Below, in pieces: positions 41,295-48,089 of a DNA stretch of 64,000 nucleotides. The translations under genes and the position numbers were made by a program. Source of the stretch: Xylanimonas cellulosilytica DSM 15894. Lineage in GTDB: Bacteria > Actinomycetota > Actinomycetes > Actinomycetales > Cellulomonadaceae. Every line of letters begins with the position of its first letter. Within the stretch, counting starts at the first letter, position 1. The notes under the pieces are model-generated. The model was not told the DNA's origin. It was given only the letters and a program-made list of their open reading frames with translations, and searched no databases. The stretch covers positions 1,612,001-1,676,000 of the forward strand of contig NC_013530.1 of assembly GCF_000024965.1 (NCBI RefSeq), read 5' to 3'.

Positions 41295-41729
41295 GTGACC
41301 GACCGCCACCAGACGGCCCTGAACGACGACGCCGCCACGTTCGTCGAGCTGCTGCACCGCCTCATGCGCGCCCTGCGCCGCGAGTCCGCCGACGGCAGCC
41401 TGACGCCCGGCCAGGCCCGCCTGCTGCGCGTGATCCACCGCGCCGGCACACCGCTGCGCGCCGTCGACCTGGCGAACGCCCTCGACGTCGCCCCACGATC
41501 CGTGACCACCAAGGTGGACCAGGCCGAGGCCGACGGCCACGTGCGCCGCCTGCCCGACCCCACCGACCGCCGCGCCCGCCTCGTCGAGCTCACCGACGCC
41601 GGGGTCGAAGCCCTGCACGAGCAGTGGGTGGGACGCCGCCCGGGCGCCGCCGCCCGCCTCCAACGCCTCACCCCAGAGGAGCGCACGGAACTCCTCCGCC
41701 TCCTCACCAAGCTCACGTCCGGTGGTTGA
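41295..41729 (+). CDS. MarR-family transcriptional regulator
   Basis: 144 residues with a winged-helix DNA-binding core: LTPGQARLLRVIHRAGTPLRAVDLANALDVAPRSVTTKVDQAEADGHVRR, then the wing LPDPTDRRARLVELTDAG, typical of MarR. It is divergent from an ABC exporter, the classic arrangement of a repressor that responds to a compound exported by its target. GTG 41295 is favoured by the -10 box 6 bases upstream. The stop codon TGA (41727-41729) and the last two glycine codons come from a palindromic repeat copy (41721-41745). Confidence 0.88.
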   Translation: MTDRHQTALNDDAATFVELLHRLMRALRRESADGSLTPGQARLLRVIHRAGTPLRAVDLANALDVAPRSVTTKVDQAEADGHVRRLPDPTDRRARLVELTDAGVEALHEQWVGRRPGAAARLQRLTPEERTELLRLLTKLTSGG

Positions 41730-41843
41730 GCCTGTCGAAACCACCCCACCCGCCGCCTGAGCCCTCTGGTGGTTGAGCCTGTCGAAACCACCCCATCCCG
41801 GGCTCAACCACCGGATCCCCCGGTCGAACTTGTCGAAACCCCC
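41721..41843 (+). repeat. Palindromic repeats between marR and coaE
   Basis: Full copies at 41721-41745 (overlapping the end of marR) and 41768-41792, a half copy CTCAACCACC near 41803-41812 and a degenerate copy at about 41819-41843 (GGTCGAACTTGTCGAAACC). This shows several stages of decay in one gap. An open frame runs from the repeats into coaE; I do not take it as coding. Confidence 0.88.
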
Positions 41844-41864
41844 CGACCCGGCATGATGGCCCTC

Positions 41865-42491
41865 ATGCTCCGCATCGGCCTCACGGGCGGGATCGCCGCC
41901 GGCAAGTCCGTGGTCTCGCGCCGCCTCGCCGAGCTCGGCGCCGTCGTCATCGACCACGACCAGCTCGCGCGCGAGGCAGTCGCCCCCGGCTCGGTGGGCC
42001 TGGACCGTGTGGTGGAGGCGTTCGGCGAGGAGATGCTCGCCCCTGACGGCACCCTCGACCGCCCTGCCCTCGGCACCCGCGTCTTCGCCGACGACGACGC
42101 CCGTCGCGTCCTCGAAGGCATCGTGCACCCCGAGGTGCGCCGCCTGTCGGCCGAGCGGGAGGCCGCCGCCGTGGCCCGGGACCACCGCGCCGTCGTCGTC
42201 CACGACATCCCGCTGCTGGTCGAGACCGGTCAGGTGGACACATTCGGGCTGCTCGTCGTCGTCGACGCACCCGCTGGGCTCCGGGTAAGGCGCCTTGTGG
42301 AGACGCGGGGCCTGGACGAGAAGGAGGCGAGGAGCCGCGTCGAGGCCCAGGCGTCCGACGACGAACGCACCGCCGCCGCCGACGTCATCCTCGACGGCAC
42401 CGGCTCGGACGACGACCTGCGCGCCCAGGTGGATGCGCTGTGGTCACGGGTCGCGGCCGAGGCCGCAGACGAGGAGCTCGTCGGGGAGTGA
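41865..42491 (+). CDS. coaE: Dephospho-CoA kinase
   Basis: Last step of coenzyme A synthesis: phosphorylates the 3'-hydroxyl of dephospho-CoA. 208 residues with the P-loop GLTGGIAAGKS at the N-terminus, VIDHDQLAREAVAPGS, HPEVRRL, VVHDIPLLVET and the Arg-rich lid VRRLVETRG. Monofunctional; it lacks the C-terminal GrpB-like domain found in mycobacterial CoaE. ATG 41865 is chosen from family length; ATGs at 41853 and 41856 are in-frame or close alternatives. Confidence 0.92.
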   Translation: MLRIGLTGGIAAGKSVVSRRLAELGAVVIDHDQLAREAVAPGSVGLDRVVEAFGEEMLAPDGTLDRPALGTRVFADDDARRVLEGIVHPEVRRLSAEREAAAVARDHRAVVVHDIPLLVETGQVDTFGLLVVVDAPAGLRVRRLVETRGLDEKEARSRVEAQASDDERTAAADVILDGTGSDDDLRAQVDALWSRVAAEAADEELVGE

Positions 42492-42518
42492 CCCCGGCGG
42501 CTCCGTGGAGTCGTGGAC

Positions 42519-42650
42519 TCAGACGGTCACGATCGGCAGGCAGAGCACGATCCCGAGCAGCGACCCCAGCAGGAGCGGCCGGCGCAGGCTCACGGCGACG
42601 GTCTTGCGCTCGACGGCATCGATGATCTGAACGGCAACCTGCTCGGTCAT
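42519..42650 (-). CDS. Possible 43-residue membrane peptide
   Basis: On the minus strand ATG 42650 opens a frame of 43 codons beginning MTEQVAVQIIDAVERKTVAV and ending in a hydrophobic segment (LLLGSLLGIVLCLPIVTV) that would span the membrane once with the C-terminus at its end. GGAAGAGGA lies just upstream as a good ribosome site. No family is recognised. It lies downstream of the sortase gene on the same strand, 358 bases away. It could be a small membrane peptide or chance; the ribosome site and charge pattern favour coding. Confidence 0.45.
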   Translation of the reverse strand: MTEQVAVQIIDAVERKTVAVSLRRPLLLGSLLGIVLCLPIVTV

Positions 42651-42860
42651 GAGTTCCTCTTCCGCGTGGCTCCGAGCGACCTCGTGGCCGCTCGTGCCTC
42701 GACCATCAGCCCGCGAAAGGGCCCGCTGAGGGTGCCGCTGACCAGGGCGAGCAGGAGCCCTGGCGCGAATGAGTACGGTGATGGCGCTCGCTGAGCGGTG
42801 GCGCGTGGTGCGTGAGTCGACTGGTCGCCTGCGCAGGTCAGGGCGGCACCATCGCGTCTT

Positions 42861-42930
42861 GACGGCAGCAGTGCTCTCGGGCGGCAGGAGGAACTGCCGT
42901 CCAGAGGTCCTTCTGCCGCCCAGACGGCAG
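42861..42930. other. Nested inverted repeats downstream of sortase operon
   Basis: GACGGCAG occurs at 42861-42868 and 42923-42930, its complement CTGCCGTC at 42894-42901, and GGGCGGCAG (42879-42887) pairs with CTGCCGCCC (42913-42921). Two mutually exclusive foldings are possible. It lies 79 bases past the sortase stop in the gene-poor stretch 42651-43008 and may terminate the pilus transcript. Nothing else is evident in that stretch. Confidence 0.4.
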
Positions 42931-43008
42931 AGTGCCGCAACGTCTTGGGAGACCTCGGCGGGACAGGCTGCCCGCCATATGCAGTCAGGCGCGCGCCGTA
43001 CGTGGCGT

Positions 43009-43935
43009 TTATGGAACGAACGGCTGCCGCTGTCGACGGCGTCGTCGTCGGACGATCCTGACGACGGCGAGCAGCACCAGCGCGCCCACCACCCACAGCG
43101 CGCGTTGGAACAGCAGCGGGATCGCGTCGCCGACCGGGGCGTCCTCGACGGCGGGGACGACGTCGGGGATGTCGGCGCGGGTGGCGGTGACCAGAAGGCG
43201 TTCGGTGTTGATGCCGATGGGCGTGCAGGTCATGAGGATGATGCGGTCCTGCGCGGGTTCGATGACGAAGTGGGAGAAGTCGTCGGAGGCGATGACGTCG
43301 ATGTCGTCGACGACGTACCCGAGGGTGTCCCCGATGGACTGGATGTAGATGTAGTCGCCGTGCTTGAGCTCGGACAGGCGCAGGAAGCCGGTGGCGGTGA
43401 CCTGCCCGGAGTGCGCGGACAGCACTGACAGGGTGCCGTCGCCGCCGACGGGGACGGATGTGCCGTACAGGTGGCCGGCGCCCTGGCGGAGCGCGCTCTC
43501 GCTAGTGCCGTGCAGGATCGGCAGGTCGACGCCGATCTGGGGGACCTGAAGGCGGCCCATGATGCCGGAGTCGGTGAGCCGCATGACGGACTGATACGTC
43601 TCGTCCGCCTCGGAGAGCACCTCGCCGGAGAACGGGTCGGTGGCCTCGCCCAGGGTGGGGGACCCGCCGGTGAGCAGTGCCACGTTGTACTCGTGCGCGG
43701 CGGCGAGCATGGCGTCGCGCTCTTCCTGCGTCCACTCTTCTTGGACGGCCTGGACGGCGGCCTGGGCACGGTTCGCCATGAGCCGGTCGGAGTAGGCGCG
43801 CTCGCCCAGCACCCAGGCCACGAGTCCCACGCACGCCACGAGGAACACCAGCGAGATGATCAGGTACGCGTTGGGGCGTCGGCGCCGAGGCGTGGGGGCC
43901 GACGACGGCGGGGGAGCGTCCACGACGGCGGTCAC
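43009..43935 (-). CDS. Class C (pilin-polymerising) sortase
   Basis: 308 residues. N-terminal membrane helix (about 22-44), extracellular catalytic domain and second membrane helix near the C-terminus (about 277-295) with a basic tail, the class C layout. The catalytic triad is His175 (LSAHSG), Cys237 (LMTCTPIGINTERLLV) and Arg246. A DPF lid motif at 100-102 marks pilin-polymerising enzymes. It joins pilins through their sorting signals into a covalent fibre. ATG 43935 overlaps the stop of the upstream pilin gene by four bases. Last clear gene of the leftward pilus operon. Confidence 0.92.
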   Translation of the reverse strand: MTAVVDAPPPSSAPTPRRRRPNAYLIISLVFLVACVGLVAWVLGERAYSDRLMANRAQAAVQAVQEEWTQEERDAMLAAAHEYNVALLTGGSPTLGEATDPFSGEVLSEADETYQSVMRLTDSGIMGRLQVPQIGVDLPILHGTSESALRQGAGHLYGTSVPVGGDGTLSVLSAHSGQVTATGFLRLSELKHGDYIYIQSIGDTLGYVVDDIDVIASDDFSHFVIEPAQDRIILMTCTPIGINTERLLVTATRADIPDVVPAVEDAPVGDAIPLLFQRALWVVGALVLLAVVRIVRRRRRRQRQPFVP

Positions 43936-45914
43936 GGTGCGGGCTCCGGCACAGGGGTGGAGGTCTCGGCGCTGCGTCGTCGTGCCGCCAGGGCGAAGAA
44001 CGCGCCCGACGCGGCGAGCAGCATGACGGCGAGGGCGGCGCTGCGGGCGTCGAAGCCGAGCTTGTTGATCGCGCCGCCGGTGTCAGAGTGAGCACCCGCG
44101 ATCCAGTTGAGGACGGTGACGCGCCCCGTCGAGTGTTCACGGTGCTCGTTGCCGGCGTTCGTGGGGATGGTCGTGGTGACGGGGTCCGCCGTCAGGAACC
44201 TCTCCAGGCGGTGCACGTTGCCCGCGCTGCCGTACGTGTAGTCGAGCAGGGTGACCGTCAGCCGGTCCGGGCTGAACGTGGGCTCGGCTCGGGCGGTGAA
44301 CCGGACCGTGTCGAGATTGCTCGCGTGATACCCGTCGGCCTGCTTGGTCTCGGCGACCGTGTAGGTGACGTTCCCGGCCAGGCCGTGCACGGTCAGTGTC
44401 CCGGCCGACGACGTCGACGGGCGGTCGTGGGTGTCCGCGCACGGTGCGATACCCGCGTGCCAGTACACGCCGTCGTCGGTCCGGACGAAGCAGTGCTCGA
44501 CGTCGCCGGCGGACACGGCGAACTCGACGCCCGCCAGCGGCGTGCCGCTCTGCGCGTCCTGCTTCGTCAGGTGGAGCGGGAACGTGAACACGGCGATCTC
44601 GGCGTCACCCGTCGTCGTCGTGGCGTCAGGCCGCGCGGGGTCGTGTGAGAACGTGACGCTCGCACGGTTCGTGTCCCGGGTGCCCGGGGTGCCGCCCCCC
44701 GTCGGCGACGACAGGTCGGGGGCGAGGAGCTGCTCGTAGGTGAGGATGACGACGTCGCCGCCGTGGGTGCGCACCACCCAGTCGGGCAGGACGACCGTCC
44801 AGGTACCGCCGCCCTCGCCGGTCGAGCCGCCCCCGTCGGTCGAGCCGCCCCCGGTGGTTGAGCCGCCCTCGGTGGTTGAGCTTGTCGAAACCACCCCAAA
44901 GCACGGGTCCGAGGCGTTCGCGACCCCGACGTCGCACCCCACCTCATACCCCAGCGTCGTAGCACCGACGGTCAACACTGGATCCGCAAGACGAGCATCG
45001 GTCCCCGCCCAGTCGGGTTCCCCAAGCCCCGCAGAGTGGGTGTCCGTGATCTCGAACCGCACCGGAACGGTCGGGTCGAACCGACCAAAGTGAGGCAGGC
45101 GTGTCGCGATGGTCATCGGGACGGCGTCACCACCCGCGAACGTAGGGGAGCCGTCCCCGGTGATCGACTTGCTGACGGTCACGGCGTCGCCCTTGACGTG
45201 GACGACGCCGAGCGTGCGGGCGACGGTGCCGTCCGCGGCGTACAGGTCGTGGAGCGTGCCGCCGACCGGGATCTGGGTGCCCACCAGCATCGGTGCGGAC
45301 ACCGTGGCGCCGGATGTGGCGGCACCCTGGGGGAAAAGGACGTACAGCCCCGCGGGCAGGCCGGTGAACGTGGCACGGGCCACGCCGTCGGCCGTGCGGG
45401 CACCGGTCCGCGTGGCCGTGTGCAGTCCGAAGTGGCCGGGGTCCGCTTGGACGGCGTCGGCCAACCACCCGGCCAGCTCAGCGAGCGGACCGTCGGTGGC
45501 CGCCGGGTTGCCCCACAGGTCGGTGCCGCCGGACGACCAGTGCTCGGCCACCCACGCCAGCGGGTCCAGCCCGTCCACCAGGCCGTCCGCCGTGACCGGG
45601 GGAGCGGGAGTGAAACCGTTGCGGGCGTCCTCCTGCTGCACCACCTGCGCGGCCAGCACCGTGCGCAGGCTGTCCGTGGCGGACTCGAGCGCGACCGACA
45701 CCGGCCGCCCCTGGGCGACCCCGACGCCCGCATACCGGGCCACCTGGAACGCCTGGAACGCGGCCCCCTCCGTGGCCGCACCGACCACCGTCAACGACGG
45801 AACATCACCCGTCGCCGAGATGACCGGTGCGGCACCGGCAGGAGTTGCCGTGCCCACCAGAGCCAGCATCAGGGCACACAGGACGCCCGAGGGGCGACGA
45901 CGACGAATCCCCAC
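43932..45914 (-). CDS. SpaA-type isopeptide pilin with internal repeat-encoded linker
   Basis: 660 residues. Signal peptide about 1-30 (VLCALMLALVGTATPAGA). The N-terminal domain resembles that of the next pilin (VDGLDPLAWVAEHWSSGGTD and DLWGNP shared). The C-terminal Cna-B/SpaA-like part has FPLHLTKQDAQSGTPLAGVEF and the E-box-like TYTVAETKQADGY, both typical of intramolecular isopeptide bonds. The C-terminus has a membrane helix and Arg tail, but the sorting motif reads AHSDTGG instead of LPxTG. About residues 340-370 are a Gly/Ser/Thr-rich linker encoded by a palindromic repeat. GTG 45914 has AAGGAG seven bases upstream. Confidence 0.85.
   Translation of the reverse strand: MGIRRRRPSGVLCALMLALVGTATPAGAAPVISATGDVPSLTVVGAATEGAAFQAFQVARYAGVGVAQGRPVSVALESATDSLRTVLAAQVVQQEDARNGFTPAPPVTADGLVDGLDPLAWVAEHWSSGGTDLWGNPAATDGPLAELAGWLADAVQADPGHFGLHTATRTGARTADGVARATFTGLPAGLYVLFPQGAATSGATVSAPMLVGTQIPVGGTLHDLYAADGTVARTLGVVHVKGDAVTVSKSITGDGSPTFAGGDAVPMTIATRLPHFGRFDPTVPVRFEITDTHSAGLGEPDWAGTDARLADPVLTVGATTLGYEVGCDVGVANASDPCFGVVSTSSTTEGGSTTGGGSTDGGGSTGEGGGTWTVVLPDWVVRTHGGDVVILTYEQLLAPDLSSPTGGGTPGTRDTNRASVTFSHDPARPDATTTTGDAEIAVFTFPLHLTKQDAQSGTPLAGVEFAVSAGDVEHCFVRTDDGVYWHAGIAPCADTHDRPSTSSAGTLTVHGLAGNVTYTVAETKQADGYHASNLDTVRFTARAEPTFSPDRLTVTLLDYTYGSAGNVHRLERFLTADPVTTTIPTNAGNEHREHSTGRVTVLNWIAGAHSDTGGAINKLGFDARSAALAVMLLAASGAFFALAARRRSAETSTPVPEPAP
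44852..44895 (-). repeat. Palindromic repeat in frame within a pilin gene
   Basis: A full copy (44871-44895, variant core CTTGTCG) and a half copy (44852-44863) lie inside the pilin coding sequence. Read on the coding strand they give GVVSTSSTTEGGSTTGGG, continuing into GSTDGGGSTGEGGG. The frame is kept. The paralogous pilin has no matching linker here. It looks like insertion and partial amplification of the element within a gene. Confidence 0.85.
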
Positions 45915-45946
45915 GGGACCACTCCTTCCCTGACGCTGACCAACCC

Positions 45947-46024
45947 GATGGTTGAGCTTGTCGAAACCACCTTGACCTGCCCGGCGGTGGGAGCCTCTCG
46001 GTGGTTGAGCCTGTCGAAACCACC
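45947..46024 (+). repeat. Two palindromic repeats between the pilin genes
   Basis: Copies at 45947-45971 (one arm mismatch, GATGGTT, core CTTGTCG) and 46000-46024 (exact) in the 171-base gap between the pilin genes, in the untranslated leader of the downstream pilin gene. Confidence 0.9.
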
Positions 46025-46043
46025 CCACCACTAGACACTGGGG

Positions 46044-46079
46044 TCCGGTGGCCGAGGCAACACACACCCGGCCACCGGA
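46044..46079 (-). terminator. Hairpin between the two pilin genes
   Basis: An 11-bp stem (TCCGGTGGCCG at 46044-46054 with its complement at 46069-46079) and 14-base loop sits seven bases after the stop of the 46086-48005 pilin gene. It could act as a partial terminator or RNA stabiliser, making the upstream pilin more abundant than the downstream pilin and sortase. Confidence 0.55.
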
Positions 46080-46085
46080 GCCTGA

Positions 46086-48005
46086 TCAGGCCGCGTTCGC
46101 CGCAGCCGCCTTCCGCTTGCGCAGACCCAGCGCGCCGAACGTCACCGCACCCAGACCCAACGCACCGGCCAGACCGGCAATGAACAGGATCTGACCACCG
46201 GTCGACGGCATGTCGGACGCGGACTTGGCGTTGAGGACGAGGACGGTCATGTTGGCGGCATCATCGCCCCCGCTCTCCTCCCAGAAGTTGATCACGGGGT
46301 TGACGTACGGGGAAGTGATGCTCGAACTACCCGGCACGCCGGATGGAACTACGTCCGGCTCCCAATCCTTGAAGTAGTACTTCAGCCCGGACACTTCGTC
46401 CTCTCCGAGACCAGCACCGATGTAGACCCAGAACTTGGCAACCCCCAGGTTCGCATCCGTGTAGTCGTATGGAGCCTTGGTCTCTGCAACCAGGTACCAG
46501 GTGTTCGCGGCGAGGCCAACCACTTTACTCGCCGCATTCACGTCAACGATGAAGCCGCCCAGCAAATAGCCAGTCGATTCATACGCTCCGGGATTGTCGC
46601 CGGTGTCAATAGTGCCGACAGTGGCATCGCCTTGCAAAACCTCGAAACTGGCCGCGAGGAGTGCCCCACTGGGGGAGAGGAGGTCTCTCTTGAAGACGTT
46701 CAACGGGAACGTGTAGACGTAGGTGCAGTCCGGTTCGGTCTTGGCGGTTTCCAGACCCGAGGTGTCCCACAGATCGGTGAACGTGACCTGCGCGCGGTTG
46801 GTGTCGGTCGTGTACGCACTGTCGTCTTTGAGTGCACCGGCAGTGACGGTTGCGCTGTACCTCACCTCAATGTGCTTGCCGCTGAAATGGTCGATTCCGC
46901 CCGTCGTCAGCTTGATCTCGTAAGAAGACTCGCCAGCCTCACCAGGATCACCAGGCGATACCGGGGTCGCAGACCAAAGTTCACTCCCTTCATCTGTCGG
47001 ATTAGTGACCTGCTCCCACGTGTTCCCATTGAATTCCCAGATCTCGAAATCCTCCCAATCGGGATCCAGGCCATCCGTGTAGGTGTCCGTGATCTTGAAC
47101 GTCACATCATTGGCGACATATGGCGGATTCGGGTAGTTCGGAACGTTGGTCCGGATGACAAACTTGATCGTGTCACCGGTGGTCGCGGTCCAGGAGTCCT
47201 CAACTTCCGAAACCTCGCCCTTCTTCGCGGCGCCATCGAATGCGGCATCCTGCGCGTTGATGGCCTCCTGGATGTCCTTGTCAATGTAGACAAGGTCCCC
47301 CTTGACGTTGATCTCGCCGAGCGTACCGTTCCCGTCGAACTGAAACTTGGTACCCACTGAATCGTAGAAGTTGGTGCCGACAATCATTGCGAGCGGCCTC
47401 GTGCCAACCTTGACGTCGTCACCATGCTCGACGGTAGTGTCCTCCCACACGAAGTGGAGGCCCTCCGTAGTCTCGATCTTGACCCGCTCAACACCCCCAG
47501 CCGGCACCGAATCGGTGCTTGTGGCGGGTACCCAGGTGTTGAATAGGCTGGTCTGGCTCTCGAGCCAGTTGGCGAGTTCCCGGACATTGGGGTTGTCCGC
47601 GTTGGGGTTTCCCCACACATCTTGACCGGCGGGGCTCCAGTGAAGGGCTACCCAGAACAGTGGATCGAGGCCGTCGACCTTCCCGTCGGCGGCGTGTGGA
47701 GCCGGGTTCCCGGCAATTCTGGCGATCTCTGTGGCGAGGAGCGTCGGGAAACCGGAACCGTCCGCAGTCTTGAGGGCGAAGCTTGTGACAGTGTCATCAT
47801 CCTCACCCTCGACCTCGACCTCGACCTCGGTGTACTCCGCGATCCGGACGGACTTGAAGGTGCGTCCGGCGACGCTGGGGCCGCTGATGGTGATTGCATC
47901 CGCGTACGTTGGCTCTGAGTCGGCGCTGGCCGGCAGGGCGATGCCGATCAGTCCGATGCTCACGAGGGCGATTACTACCGCCCCGACGAGCTTCCTGTAG
48001 TTCAT
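46086..48005 (-). CDS. Sortase-anchored pilin with MPSTG signal (probable backbone)
   Basis: 639 residues. Signal peptide about 1-28 (VIALVSIGLIGIALPASA). The N-terminal domain shares VDGLDPLFWVALHWSPAGQD and VWGNP with the downstream pilin. The middle has fimbrial isopeptide-type beta domains with FPLNVFKRDLLSPSGALLA, and the C-terminal E-box-like WYLVAETKAPYDY follows. The sorting signal is MPSTGG near 599, then a membrane helix and RKRK tail. Position, intact signal and length suggest the major shaft pilin. The DNA reads noticeably less GC-rich than flanking genes. AGGAG precedes ATG 48005 at a good distance. Confidence 0.85.
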   Translation of the reverse strand: MNYRKLVGAVVIALVSIGLIGIALPASADSEPTYADAITISGPSVAGRTFKSVRIAEYTEVEVEVEGEDDDTVTSFALKTADGSGFPTLLATEIARIAGNPAPHAADGKVDGLDPLFWVALHWSPAGQDVWGNPNADNPNVRELANWLESQTSLFNTWVPATSTDSVPAGGVERVKIETTEGLHFVWEDTTVEHGDDVKVGTRPLAMIVGTNFYDSVGTKFQFDGNGTLGEINVKGDLVYIDKDIQEAINAQDAAFDGAAKKGEVSEVEDSWTATTGDTIKFVIRTNVPNYPNPPYVANDVTFKITDTYTDGLDPDWEDFEIWEFNGNTWEQVTNPTDEGSELWSATPVSPGDPGEAGESSYEIKLTTGGIDHFSGKHIEVRYSATVTAGALKDDSAYTTDTNRAQVTFTDLWDTSGLETAKTEPDCTYVYTFPLNVFKRDLLSPSGALLAASFEVLQGDATVGTIDTGDNPGAYESTGYLLGGFIVDVNAASKVVGLAANTWYLVAETKAPYDYTDANLGVAKFWVYIGAGLGEDEVSGLKYYFKDWEPDVVPSGVPGSSSITSPYVNPVINFWEESGGDDAANMTVLVLNAKSASDMPSTGGQILFIAGLAGALGLGAVTFGALGLRKRKAAAANAA

Positions 48006-48089
48006 GTCAACTCCTGAGGTTGATGGTGCTGAAGGGGTGTCTGATGCGCGTCGACCCCGGGTGCGGGGCCTCGCAAAGGAGATGGGTGT

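Noticed and set aside
41769-41864. N-terminal extension of CoaE reading VEPVETT and similar
   Set aside because: It is translation of the palindromic repeats; the P-loop of CoaE normally lies within the first few residues, matching ATG 41865.
42769-43428. Plus-strand frame opposite the sortase gene
   Set aside because: Asp/Gly-rich antisense shadow; the minus-strand sortase has an intact His-Cys-Arg triad and two membrane helices.
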